Assembly: GCA_029776225.1 (NCBI GenBank)
Contig: JAKOTR010000053.1
Span: 248,001 to 312,000 of the forward strand
From: Acidobacteriota bacterium
Lineage (GTDB): Bacteria > Acidobacteriota > Terriglobia > Bryobacterales > Bryobacteraceae
Direction: 5' to 3'
Length of the DNA stretch: 64,000 bases
The notes beneath the pieces were generated by a model that was given only the letters and a program-made list of their open reading frames with translations, made no database searches and had not been told where the DNA came from. Below, one piece after another: positions 35,004-42,949 of the stretch; positions within the stretch are counted from its first letter, which is position 1; the number at the start of each line of letters is the position of its first letter. The position numbers and the translations under genes were made by a program.

Positions 35004-35591
35004 CTATGCCGATTTTTGCAGGACCGGGCGGAGCCTGGAGCCCGCCTGCGCCGGGCGAATGCGGGGCGTTTCCTCGGCACAGACCGGCCTCGGAGCAGCC
35101 CGGCGAGTCGGGCCGTAGAAGTACTCGTCGAGCGGGAACAGGCTGTAAGGTTCCAGCTCGCGGAACACGCGGCCGAGTTCCTGCTGAATCCTGTAAACCG
35201 CGTGAAAAAAGGTGCCGCGTTCGATCTTCAATTTGCGGCAGCAGAGCTTCCAATCGGCTCCGAGCAGGTAATGGTATTTAAAAATCTGGTAATCAAACTC
35301 GGACAGTGTGCGCCGGCTTACCAGAATAAAGTCCGCTATGTATTCCTCATCCTTGCGGCCCCAGCATGTGGTTCTATCCCGACCGGGGACGAAGTCCAGC
35401 GAAATACGGCTCATGTACTTCTCTTTTGTCGCGCAATGCCGGAAACGGGCGTAGCAGGCGCGGAAAATCGCCCGCAAGACACAGTTGCACGGGCGCGTGC
35501 GGCCTTTGCGGCCCAGTCGCAGTCCGACTCCATGGCACTGTGTGCATGCCACATTGGCAAGCGCGATTGTATCTGATCGGGTCCATTCCAT
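35004..35591 (-). CDS. zinc-finger plus HTH-like protein of unknown function
   Basis: I do not know this family by name. The 195-residue protein (ATG 35591, GAGG upstream) has a four-cysteine finger near the N-terminus, C16-x2-C19-x15-C35-x-C37 (ACTQCHGVG then RPCNC), with more cysteines at 46 and 53. A central part follows (ISLDFVPGRDRTTCWGRKDEEYIADFIL), then a helical domain resembling a sigma region 4 or phage-type HTH: FDYQIFKYHYLLGADWKLCCRKLKI, GTFFHAVYRIQQELGRVF. The C-terminal 30 residues are Arg/Pro/Ala-rich. It diverges from an XRE regulator across an AT-rich region with inverted repeats, so DNA binding and mutual regulation are plausible. Confidence 0.7.
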   Translation of the reverse strand: MEWTRSDTIALANVACTQCHGVGLRLGRKGRTRPCNCVLRAIFRACYARFRHCATKEKYMSRISLDFVPGRDRTTCWGRKDEEYIADFILVSRRTLSEFDYQIFKYHYLLGADWKLCCRKLKIERGTFFHAVYRIQQELGRVFRELEPYSLFPLDEYFYGPTRRAAPRPVCAEETPRIRPAQAGSRLRPVLQKSA

Positions 35592-35715
35592 CTTGATGTC
35601 CTCACAAGAAAGCCTCCCGACTGCTCGGGGAGGCGTCTCAAAACCTGCCTTCAAGGTTACTGGCGCGCGGAAAAGGGTCAACCGCGAGCGGCGTTGTTCA
35701 AAGAGAAAAAGATTG

Positions 35716-35732
35716 GATTAAGGCTATTAATC
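35716..35732. promoter_or_regulatory. inverted repeat GATTA-n7-TAATC in the divergent region
   Basis: GATTA (35716-35720) and TAATC (35728-35732) form a small inverted repeat in an AT-rich block about 125 bases upstream of the zinc-finger gene start. It may be a regulator-binding site; the arms are short. Confidence 0.25.
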
Positions 35733-35781
35733 TGGTTTAAGAGTAATCTTCCAGAGACTTAGGGGGAAATACCTGGCTTAT

Positions 35782-35814
35782 TTCCGATTTATTAAAAAAG
35801 GCACAGAATCGGAA
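35782..35814. promoter_or_regulatory. operator-like inverted repeat TTCCGATT-n17-AATCGGAA
   Basis: Two perfect 8-base arms (35782-35789 and 35807-35814) are set 25 bases centre to centre, so they lie on nearly the same face of the helix after about two and a half turns. GGAAA/TTTTCC follows directly (35811-35826). The repeat sits 68 bases upstream of the XRE gene start, inside the 290-base divergent region 35592-35881, and could be the operator of that regulator. Confidence 0.45.
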
Positions 35815-35881
35815 ATTATCCGTTTTCCCGGCCCACCTATTTCACAGGGAGATAGGGAGCGCAAAAAGCGGAAACACGGGT

Positions 35882-36247
35882 ATGTACTTTGAAACTTTGA
35901 GGGGACGCCTCCTCGATTCAGTTCGGAAACGGATCCAGAACGGGGAAGTCACGGAACGAAGACTAGCCGGAATGAGTGGGATTTCCCAGCCGCACATGCA
36001 CAACCTCCTGAAGGGCGCCCGCACCCTCTCGCCGGAGATGGCCGACCGGATCATGCGCACCTTGAAAATGTCGGTGTTCGACCTTCTGTGCCCCGAACAC
36101 TGCCAGCCGCCGCGCCCGGAAGCCGGCGCCCGCGTTCACTGGATGTCAGAAAGACGTCACCGCAGCGCCTGGCTTAACCGCGCCTCCGGGACTGGCCCAC
36201 TTCGAGGTAGATCTCGAGGACCTGCCTGGCCGTCTGGGACCAACTGA
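35882..36247 (+). CDS. XRE-type helix-turn-helix protein
   Basis: The 121-residue protein has one HTH domain at about residues 15-70 (VTERRLAGMSGISQPHMHNLLKGARTLSPEMADRIMRTL), which is the standard lambda-repressor-like fold. The C-terminal 50 residues are Arg/Pro/Gly-rich and overlap the glycosyltransferase gene on the opposite strand by 74 bases, so they may be poorly conserved. Upstream is an AT-rich region with operator-like inverted repeats, suggesting autoregulation and control of the divergent zinc-finger gene. Confidence 0.78.
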   Translation: MYFETLRGRLLDSVRKRIQNGEVTERRLAGMSGISQPHMHNLLKGARTLSPEMADRIMRTLKMSVFDLLCPEHCQPPRPEAGARVHWMSERRHRSAWLNRASGTGPLRGRSRGPAWPSGTN

Positions 36248-37322
36248 AACGCCGGGCCTGCTGTTGCCCCTTGCGAATCAACTCGGCACGCAGGCTCTCG
36301 TCCACCAGAACTTCGCGCAGCCCTCGGGCGATGTCGAACACGTTCTCCGGGTTCACCAGCACGGCCGCGTTGCCGACCACTTCGGGCAGCGAGCTGACGT
36401 TGGAGGTGACCACGGGCGTACCGGAGGCCATGGCTTCAAGCGGCGGCAAACCAAACCCCTCGTAAAGAGACGGGAAGGCGAAAACGGAGGCGGCCTCGAA
36501 GAACACACGCAGCGCGTCCACTGGCACGAACCCCAGAAACCGCACTACGTCCTCCACCCGCGTCTTGATCACGGCGCGGCGCACCGAGGGGTACTTGGAT
36601 ATCTCATCGCCGATGATGATCAGACGCAGGTCCTTGTAGATGGGATGGTTTTCCAGATCGCCCCGCAGCACGGCGAAGGCCTCCACCAGGCGCGGGATGT
36701 TCTTCTGCGGCCGGACCGCGCCGGCATACAGGATGAACGGATAGTTGATCTGGTAGCGCTCCAGGATGCGCTGGCGCTCGGCGGGGTCGGCGCCGCCGTC
36801 CTGGCGGATGAAGCGCGGGTCGGGCGCGTCGTAGATCTGGCGGATGCGGTCGGGCGGAATGTTCAGAATGTTCTCAACGTCGCGGCGGGTGGCGCCGGAA
36901 ACGGCGATTACCCGCTCGGCCCTGAGCAAGCCCCGGCGGAACAGGTACATCCGCATGCTCCTGCGCACGTGCCGCCGCTCGGCAAACAGCAAACTGCCTA
37001 TGTCATGGATCGTGACCACGTACGGCCGCGGCATCAGCAAAGGAACCACGGCGTGCGGAAGATGGACCAGATCCGGCGCAAGTTCCTTGAAGAAGAAGTA
37101 GCACGAATACTGGTTCATCCAGTGGCTGTCGGAACGCCGGTAGACGGTTGGGATGAAGTTGGGCGGCAGCCCGGCCAGTTCGGGTTCATCGGGCCTGGAA
37201 ACCACCAGAACGTACGTGTTCTCCGAATCCAGCCCGGCAAGACCGTGAACCAGGTTGCGGATGTACGTGCCTATGCCGAAATCGCCGATGCGCCGTGCGT
37301 CGATGACGATGCGAAGAGCCAT
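36174..37322 (-). CDS. GT4-family glycosyltransferase
   Basis: The 382-residue enzyme is a GT-B fold retaining glycosyltransferase. The N-lobe has GIGTYIRNLVHGLA and DLVHLPHAVVPL. The C-lobe has FILYAGAVRPQKNIPRLVEAF, ADVAL-like VVRFLGFVPVDALRVFFEAASVFAFPSLYEGFGLPPLEAMASGTPVV and the ExxxxxE nucleotide-diphosphate site. It transfers a sugar from a nucleotide donor, probably to a surface glycan or lipid-linked intermediate. There is no other glycan cluster beside it; glyA follows upstream with a 16-base gap. Confidence 0.92.
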   Translation of the reverse strand: MALRIVIDARRIGDFGIGTYIRNLVHGLAGLDSENTYVLVVSRPDEPELAGLPPNFIPTVYRRSDSHWMNQYSCYFFFKELAPDLVHLPHAVVPLLMPRPYVVTIHDIGSLLFAERRHVRRSMRMYLFRRGLLRAERVIAVSGATRRDVENILNIPPDRIRQIYDAPDPRFIRQDGGADPAERQRILERYQINYPFILYAGAVRPQKNIPRLVEAFAVLRGDLENHPIYKDLRLIIIGDEISKYPSVRRAVIKTRVEDVVRFLGFVPVDALRVFFEAASVFAFPSLYEGFGLPPLEAMASGTPVVTSNVSSLPEVVGNAAVLVNPENVFDIARGLREVLVDESLRAELIRKGQQQARRFSWSQTARQVLEIYLEVGQSRRRG

Positions 37323-37338
37323 CTTCCCGGGCCGGGTT

Positions 37339-38631
37339 TCAGCCGCGACCTCCGGCGGGCACCGGGTGCAACTTCCAGGCGTAGAGAGGGAATTTCGCGG
37401 CCAATGCCGCCACCCGGCTGCGAACCGCCGCGCGGGTTTCCTCGGAATGAATGTTGTTCAGGACTTCGGCGATGAGGGCGGCCACTTCGCGCATCTCGGC
37501 TTCTCCGAAGCCGCGTGTGGTAACGGCGGGGCTGCCCAACCGGATGCCACTGGGGTTCAGCGGCGGGTTCACGTCGAATGGAATCGTGTTCTTGTTGACC
37601 GTGATGTAAGCTTCGTCGAGCGCCTTTTCGGCTTCCTTGCCTCTCAGGCCCTTGGAGAAGATATCCACCAGCAGCAGGTGCGTATCGGTGCCGCCGGAGA
37701 CGATGCGGAAGCCGGCGTCCGCCAGACCGGAGGCGAGCGCCTTCGCGTTGGCGAGCACGCGGCGCTGGTAATCCACGAACTCCGGCTGCATGGCCTCGAG
37801 GAAACAAACCGCCTTGGCCGCGACCACGTGCACCAGCGGGCCGCCCTGCAGGCCGGGGAATACCGCCTTGTCGATCGCCGCGCCGTACTTCTCACGGCAG
37901 AGGATCATGCCGGAACGCGGCCCGCGCAGCGTCTTGTGAGTGGTGGACGTTACGATATCGGCGTACTCGCACGGATTCGGGTGCAGTCCCGCCGCCACCA
38001 AGCCCGAAAAGTGGGCCATGTCGACCATCAGGATCGCCCCCACGGAGTCGGCAATCTCGCGGAAGCGCTTGAAATCGATGATCCGCGGATAGGCCGATCC
38101 GCCCGCGATGATCAGCTTGGGCTTGTGCTGATCGGCCAGGCGCGCCAGCTCGTCGTAGTCGATGATCTCGTCGTCGCGGCGCACGCCGTAGGGCACCACG
38201 TTGTAAGTCTTCCCCGAAAAGTTCAGGTGGTGGCCGTGCGTGAGGTGCCCGCCGTGGGAGAGGTTCATGCCCAGGATGGTGTCGCCCGGCTGCAACACGG
38301 CGGCATAAGCGGCCATGTTGGCCTGCGCGCCGGAGTGCGGCTGCACGTTGGCGTACTCGGCCTTGAAAAGTTTTTTCGCGCGTTCGCGGGCGAGGTTCTC
38401 CACCACGTCCACGTAGTCGCAGCCCCCGTAATAGCGCTTGCCCGGGTAGCCCTCGGCGTACTTGTTCGTGAAGACGCTGCCGGTGGCCTCCAGCACCGCT
38501 CCGGACGTGAAGTTCTCACTCGCTATGAGTTCCAGGCGGCAGTTTTGCCTGTTCAGCTCGTTCCGGATCGCTTCGTGGACCTCGGGATCCACCTCCGCGA
38601 GCGTGCGGGCCATTCGGTCTTGATCGGTCAT
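37339..38631 (-). CDS. glyA: serine hydroxymethyltransferase
   Basis: This PLP enzyme converts serine and tetrahydrofolate to glycine and methylene-tetrahydrofolate. The 430-residue protein contains [51 protein letters not shown] and the PLP-lysine segment [15 protein letters not shown]. The ATG is preceded by GGAGG and overlaps rpiB by 4 bases. Together with serA and its aminotransferase at 50.6-53.4 kb it covers serine and one-carbon supply. Confidence 0.98.
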   Translation of the reverse strand: MTDQDRMARTLAEVDPEVHEAIRNELNRQNCRLELIASENFTSGAVLEATGSVFTNKYAEGYPGKRYYGGCDYVDVVENLARERAKKLFKAEYANVQPHSGAQANMAAYAAVLQPGDTILGMNLSHGGHLTHGHHLNFSGKTYNVVPYGVRRDDEIIDYDELARLADQHKPKLIIAGGSAYPRIIDFKRFREIADSVGAILMVDMAHFSGLVAAGLHPNPCEYADIVTSTTHKTLRGPRSGMILCREKYGAAIDKAVFPGLQGGPLVHVVAAKAVCFLEAMQPEFVDYQRRVLANAKALASGLADAGFRIVSGGTDTHLLLVDIFSKGLRGKEAEKALDEAYITVNKNTIPFDVNPPLNPSGIRLGSPAVTTRGFGEAEMREVAALIAEVLNNIHSEETRAAVRSRVAALAAKFPLYAWKLHPVPAGGRG

Positions 38632-39098
38632 TGCGATTTTTCCTCCAGCGTCCCGGAACCGTTCCGTTCCCGGGCAGCGATTTTCTCCAAACGCCTTGAA
38701 TGGCGCCCCTGATCGAACGAGGTGCTCAGGAATGTTTCGACCAGATGCCGGGCTTCGGCGAAATCCAGGTAACGGGCTCCCAGGGTCAGCAGGTTCAGGT
38801 CGTTGTGAGCGCGGGTGAGCCGCACCTGGTCCGCGGAAACGCCTACTGCGGCGCGAATGCCGGGCACTTTATTGGCCGCGATACACATTCCCGCGCCGGT
38901 CGAGCAAACCAGGATCCCCCGTTCGGCCCGGCCGGAGGCCACTTCGTCCGCAACGAGGAAGGCAAAATCCGGGTAGTCGCAGGCATCCCCGGAGTGCGTT
39001 CCCCGATCGGTCACCTTGTGGCCGGCAGCCTCCAGCACCTCTCGAAGCTGCTCTTTCAATACGAATCCGGCGTGATCGGCGCCAATGGCAATTGTCAT
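38628..39098 (-). CDS. rpiB: ribose 5-phosphate isomerase B
   Basis: RpiB interconverts ribose and ribulose 5-phosphates. The 156-residue protein has [20 protein letters not shown], the catalytic-cysteine segment [13 protein letters not shown] and the phosphate-contacting [14 protein letters not shown]. The basic tail (about 25 residues) is longer than the E. coli enzyme's. It is the first gene of the rpiB-glyA unit. The rpiB-glyA pairing is widespread in bacteria. A TAGAAT box lies 14 bases ahead of the ATG. Confidence 0.97.
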   Translation of the reverse strand: MTIAIGADHAGFVLKEQLREVLEAAGHKVTDRGTHSGDACDYPDFAFLVADEVASGRAERGILVCSTGAGMCIAANKVPGIRAAVGVSADQVRLTRAHNDLNLLTLGARYLDFAEARHLVETFLSTSFDQGRHSRRLEKIAARERNGSGTLEEKSQ

Positions 39099-39112
39099 GA
39101 CGGGGAATAGTC

Positions 39113-39130
39113 ATTCTAACATGCTAAGAT
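39113..39130. promoter_or_regulatory. divergent -10-like boxes between rpiB and proS
   Basis: On the minus strand TAGAAT (39118-39113) lies 14 bases before rpiB. On the plus strand TAAGAT (39125-39130) could start transcription near 39137-39140, giving proS a leader of about 75 bases. The surrounding 35 bases are AT-rich. Confidence 0.35.
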
Positions 39131-39180
39131 TTAATTCTATTTGCGCGTCCTCCGGCCACCGGCGGGAGTACGGCCCCTTC

Positions 39181-39196
39181 GGAAGGATCACCTTCC
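39181..39196 (+). promoter_or_regulatory. hairpin GGAAGG-ATCA-CCTTCC in the proS leader
   Basis: A perfect 6-pair hairpin with a four-base loop ends 18 bases before ATG 39215, in a leader of about 75 bases. It could hide or expose the ribosome-binding region, as no clear Shine-Dalgarno sequence lies beyond it. There is no T-box specifier or antiterminator visible. Confidence 0.3.
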
Positions 39197-39214
39197 CTCA
39201 TTTGGACACACATC

Positions 39215-40930
39215 ATGCGTTGGAGTCGACTTTTCATCCCCACTCTGCGGGAAGACCCCGCCGAGGCTGAAGTCATCAGCCACAAGCTGCTGCTGCGGGC
39301 AGGCTATATCCGCCAGCTTGCGGCCGGCATTTACAACTATCTGTTCCTGGCGCGGCGCTCGCTGAACCGGATCGTCCAGATCGTGCGCGAGGAAATGGAC
39401 GCCATCGGCGCGCAGGAAATGCTTTTGCCCGCTCTCAACCCGGCGGAAATATGGCAGGAGTCCGGGCGCTGGGAGATCATGGGCAACGACATGTTCCGGC
39501 TGAAGGACCGCAACGGGCACGATCTCTGCCTGGGGATGACGCACGAAGAGGTCATGACCGTGATCGCGCGCAACGAGCTGCACAGCTACAAGCAGCTCCC
39601 CCAGATCTGGTACCAGATCCAGACCAAGTTCCGCGACGAGCCGCGCCCGCGCTCCGGCCTGATGCGCGTGCGGCAGTTCATCATGAAGGACTCCTACTCG
39701 TTCGACATGGACGCGGCGGGCCTGGATCAAGCCTATCAGAAGCACTACGATGCGTACTGCCGCATTTTCTCGCGCTGCGGCCTCCAGTACCTGGCGGTGG
39801 AGGCGCACACGGGCGCGATGGGCGGCAGCCTGTCTCACGAGTTCATGGTGAAGTCTCCGGCCGGCGAGGACTGGGTCGTGGAATGCCCCAAGTGCGGCTA
39901 TTCGGCCAACCTGGAAAAGGCCGTTTCCCGCCCCGCGCCGCCGCAAGCGCCGGATCCCGAAGGCGACCTCTCGCCCGAGGAGTTCCACACGCCCGGCCGG
40001 AAAACCATTGCCGAAGTCGCCGAATTCACCAACCTGCCCGAGACGTCGCAGATCAAAAGCCTCGTGATGGTGGCCAAGGGCGAGCCGGTGCTCGTGCTGC
40101 TGCGCGGCGACCATCAACTCAGCGAAACCAAGTTCGCCGCCGCGGTCGGGACCTCCGACTTCCGCCCCGCGCACCCGGAAGAGATCGTGAACTGGTTTGG
40201 AGCCAGTGCCGGATCGCTCGGCCCGGTCGGCGTCAAGAACATGCGCATTCTGGCCGATCTGGCGCTGGAAGGCCGCCGCAACATGATCGCCGGCGCGAAC
40301 CGGGACGACTACCACCTGCGCCACGTCACGCCGGGCGAGGATTTTGAGGCTCAATTCAGCGACCTGCGCCATGCGGCCTCAGGCGACGCCTGTGTGGAGT
40401 GCGGCGGAGAGATCACGCTCAGCAAGGCCATCGAGATCGGGCATATTTTCAAGCTCGGCTACCGGTACTCGGATTCGATGGGCGTGCGCGTGCTCAACGC
40501 AGAAGGCAAGGAAGTGACGCCTATCATGGGCTGCTACGGCATCGGCATCGAGCGCATCCTCACCGCGGCTGTCGAGCTGTATGCCGATGCCGACGGGATG
40601 GCGCTCCCCACGGCCATTGCGCCGTTCCACGTCGTGATCACGCCGGTGAATCTCGGCGACGCCGCCCAGCGCGAGGCCGCCGAGAAGATTTATCAGGAGT
40701 GCCTCGACGCGGGCGTCGACGCGCTGCTGGACGACCGCGACGAGCGGCCCGGCGTGAAGTTCAAGGACGCCGATTTGATCGGCATCCCGTACCGCATCAC
40801 CGTGGGCAAGAAGCTTGCTCAAGGCAAGGTGGAGCTGGTAACGCGCCGCGGGAAGCAAACGGCCGAAGTCGAAGCCGCAAACGCAGCACGGTGTGTCGCC
40901 GAAAGAGTGCAGCTTGACCTGCGGGGTTGA
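39215..40930 (+). CDS. proS: prolyl-tRNA synthetase (bacterial type with editing insert)
   Basis: The enzyme charges tRNA-Pro. The 571-residue protein has class II motifs (motif 1 region [11 protein letters not shown]-like, motif 2 [25 protein letters not shown], motif 3 IGIERIL), a YbaK-like editing insert at about residues 225-385 ([26 protein letters not shown]) that removes misacylated alanine, and the C-terminal anticodon-binding domain (FHVVITPVN). The length matches the bacterial form. An imperfect 27-base copy of its 3' end recurs 68 bases downstream. Confidence 0.97.
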   Translation: MRWSRLFIPTLREDPAEAEVISHKLLLRAGYIRQLAAGIYNYLFLARRSLNRIVQIVREEMDAIGAQEMLLPALNPAEIWQESGRWEIMGNDMFRLKDRNGHDLCLGMTHEEVMTVIARNELHSYKQLPQIWYQIQTKFRDEPRPRSGLMRVRQFIMKDSYSFDMDAAGLDQAYQKHYDAYCRIFSRCGLQYLAVEAHTGAMGGSLSHEFMVKSPAGEDWVVECPKCGYSANLEKAVSRPAPPQAPDPEGDLSPEEFHTPGRKTIAEVAEFTNLPETSQIKSLVMVAKGEPVLVLLRGDHQLSETKFAAAVGTSDFRPAHPEEIVNWFGASAGSLGPVGVKNMRILADLALEGRRNMIAGANRDDYHLRHVTPGEDFEAQFSDLRHAASGDACVECGGEITLSKAIEIGHIFKLGYRYSDSMGVRVLNAEGKEVTPIMGCYGIGIERILTAAVELYADADGMALPTAIAPFHVVITPVNLGDAAQREAAEKIYQECLDAGVDALLDDRDERPGVKFKDADLIGIPYRITVGKKLAQGKVELVTRRGKQTAEVEAANAARCVAERVQLDLRG

Positions 40931-40992
40931 GCGCTACTGATATCGCCGCCAGGGAACAGCGCATTGCCGAAAGAGCCCAGCGTAACCTGCGG
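40898..40992 (+). repeat. imperfect 27-base direct repeat across the proS stop and the next start
   Basis: The units at 40898-40924 and 40966-40992 match at 23 of 27 bases (GCCGAAAGAG, CAGC, ACCTGCGG shared). The first encodes the C-terminus of ProS. The second contains the first codons of the aminotransferase in a different frame. A short local duplication is the simplest explanation. Confidence 0.6.
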
Positions 40993-42115
40993 AAAGGACG
41001 TTGACTGGGGCGCGGTGCGCGCCGAGTTCCCTTCCCTCGCGCGCTGGACGTTTCTCGATACGGCGACTTTCGGCCAGATGCCGGTTCGGGCGGTGGAAGC
41101 GGTCGCGCGCCATTTCCAACGGCGCGATGAACTGGCCTGCGCCGATTTTCTGGACTGGTTCGACGACGCGGACCGCCTGCGCGGTCTGCTCGCCCGCCTG
41201 ATCCACGCCGAAGCGGCCGATATCGCGTTCATGCCGAACGTGACCGCCGCGCTCAGCCTGCTGATGAACGGGCTGGACCTGCGGCCCGGCGACCGCATCG
41301 TTACCTTCGAAAACGAATTCCCTGACAGCATCTATTTCCCGGCGCTGAAGCGCAGTCGCGGCGTCGAGTTCATCGAATCCCCCTGGAAGGGTTTTCTCGA
41401 CGCGATCAACAGCCGCACGCGGTTGGTCCTCTTGAGCGAGGTGAATTACACGAACGGCTTCCGCCCTCCGCTGGAGGAGATTGCGCGGCGGGCGCACGAG
41501 CGGGGCGCGGTGCTGTTCGTCGATGGGACCCAGAGCCTGGGTGCGCTTCAGATCGACGCCCGCGCGGTGCAGGTGGACATGTACGCGGTTCACGGGTACA
41601 AGTGGCTGCTTTCGCCGAACGGCGCGGCGTTCTGTTACGTGTCGCCGGGCTTGCGGGAGCGGCTTGCGCCGAACGCGGTGGGCTGGCGCAGCCATCGGGC
41701 GTGGCGCAGGGTGGATAGCCTGCACCACGGGCCGCCGGAGTTTACTTCAAGGTCCGAGAAGTACGAAGGCGGCATGCTTTCGTTCCCCCTTCTGTACGCC
41801 ATGGAGGCCTCCGTACGCATGATTCTGGAGATCGGGCCGGCGGCGATCGAGCGGCGCGTGATGGAACTGGCCGGCTGTCTCCGGGAGCGGCTGCGCGCGC
41901 TTGGCGCGCGGCTGCGCGCGGACGAATCGCCGCACTACCAATCCCCGATCGTAGCGGCGCGCTTCGCCCGGCCCGCTTCGGAACTGGCCCGAACACTCAA
42001 GGAGCGCGGCGTGCTGGTTTCCGCCCGGCACGACAACCTGCGCGTTTCAACGCATTTCTACAACAACCAGCAGGATATCGACCGCCTCGCAGAGGAGTTG
42101 AAGGCGCTGCTGTAA
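40964..42115 (+). CDS. class V aminotransferase family PLP enzyme
   Basis: The 383-residue enzyme belongs to the cysteine desulfurase/isopenicillin epimerase-like branch. The PLP lysine lies in MYAVHGYKWLLSPNG, the phosphate-binding aspartate in VLFVDGTQSLGALQID, and the N-terminal FLDTATFGQMP and GEN-like FENEFPDSIYFP blocks fit the fold. No active-site cysteine loop typical of IscS/NifS is seen, so desulfurase activity is unlikely. The start is a TTG inside a local duplication of the proS end; a later start would cut the conserved N-terminus. The substrate is unknown. Confidence 0.88.
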   Translation: MPKEPSVTCGKDVDWGAVRAEFPSLARWTFLDTATFGQMPVRAVEAVARHFQRRDELACADFLDWFDDADRLRGLLARLIHAEAADIAFMPNVTAALSLLMNGLDLRPGDRIVTFENEFPDSIYFPALKRSRGVEFIESPWKGFLDAINSRTRLVLLSEVNYTNGFRPPLEEIARRAHERGAVLFVDGTQSLGALQIDARAVQVDMYAVHGYKWLLSPNGAAFCYVSPGLRERLAPNAVGWRSHRAWRRVDSLHHGPPEFTSRSEKYEGGMLSFPLLYAMEASVRMILEIGPAAIERRVMELAGCLRERLRALGARLRADESPHYQSPIVAARFARPASELARTLKERGVLVSARHDNLRVSTHFYNNQQDIDRLAEELKALL

Positions 42116-42130
42116 CGCCCATCGCGCGGC

Positions 42131-42655
42131 TCAACGCGTTTGCAAGTACCGTTCGCGGCTGCGCCGGATGGCCGCGCGCGCTGCCTCCGGTCCCTCCCAT
42201 CCGCGCATTTCCGTCCGCTTGTTCTCGAGTTCTTTGTAGATGGCGAAGAAGTGCTCGATCTCCCGCCTGACGTGCGGGAAAATCTGCTCGAAGGTGCGCA
42301 CGTGGGCGTACCGGGGGTCCCGGTTCGGCGCCGCCAGCACCTTCTGGTCGAGTTCGTCCTGATCCAACATGTTCAGCACGCCGATCGGCCGCACCTCGAT
42401 CAAACAGCCCGTAAAGCTCGGCTGTTCCACCAGCGCCAGCACGTCCAGCGGGTCCCCGTCATCGGCCAGGGTGCCCGGGATGAATCCGTAGTCGCCCGGG
42501 TAGAACATGGGAGAGTACAACGGTCTATCCAGCCGGAAGACGCCCAGAGCGGGGTCGTATTCGTACTTGTTGCCCGAATGCTTCGGAATTTCCACAATCA
42601 TCCGAACGAGTTCGGGACTTTCCGGTCCGGGATCCAGGTCGTAGAGGCTGGCCAC
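42131..42655 (-). CDS. ppa: inorganic pyrophosphatase
   Basis: This family I pyrophosphatase hydrolyses PPi in the cytoplasm. From GTG 42655 it has 174 residues. Landmarks are VEIPKHSGNKYEYD, FYPGDYGFIPGTLADDGDPLDVLAL with the DxDPxD signature, and the C-terminal FFAIYKELE helix. A longer frame to 42757 exists, but its extra residues have no counterpart in the family, and a TACGCT box lies 6 bases ahead of the GTG. It is convergent with the class V aminotransferase gene. Confidence 0.94.
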   Translation of the reverse strand: MASLYDLDPGPESPELVRMIVEIPKHSGNKYEYDPALGVFRLDRPLYSPMFYPGDYGFIPGTLADDGDPLDVLALVEQPSFTGCLIEVRPIGVLNMLDQDELDQKVLAAPNRDPRYAHVRTFEQIFPHVRREIEHFFAIYKELENKRTEMRGWEGPEAARAAIRRSRERYLQTR

Positions 42656-42769
42656 GCGCCCAGCGTAGCAGATGTGCAACCGGTAAAAATGGGCCTTGAC
42701 AACGTGCAGGGTTGCGGATTTAATTCTATTAATCTCTGAAGTGATGGTCACCTTCACTTCTGTAAACGG

Positions 42770-42921
42770 AATCGGCCGCCGTGTTGGCGGCCGCGCCCGG
42801 CATCAGCCCCCGGTATGCTGTTTACAGCAGGCGGTACAGAGGAAGGGCGGATCTTGACCGGCAAGGCGGCCGCATCCTCCAGCGGTGAAAGCCCCGGGCA
42901 GGGGGAGGCCTTTCAGGCCTC
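42770..42921. other. hairpin-rich gap between ppa and glgP
   Basis: The gap holds GGCCGCC/GGCGGCC (a perfect 7-pair hairpin near 42773-42791), the near-palindrome TGCTGT-TT-ACAGCA near 42819-42832, and GAGGCCT/AGGCCTC (42905-42921), another perfect 7-pair hairpin 29 bases beyond the glgP stop. The last may act as a terminator for glgP on the minus strand, though no U-tract follows. Confidence 0.3.
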
Positions 42922-42949
42922 GCTTCCGCCCCTCCGCCGCCTGGAGCGT

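Noticed and set aside
39140-39214. T-box riboswitch ahead of proS
   Set aside because: The leader is only about 75 bases, has no T-box sequence, specifier loop or antiterminator; only a 6-pair hairpin is present.
42656-42757. Upstream extension of the pyrophosphatase gene
   Set aside because: The extra residues have no counterpart in family I pyrophosphatases, while GTG 42655 starts at the conserved N-terminus and has a -10-like box next to it.
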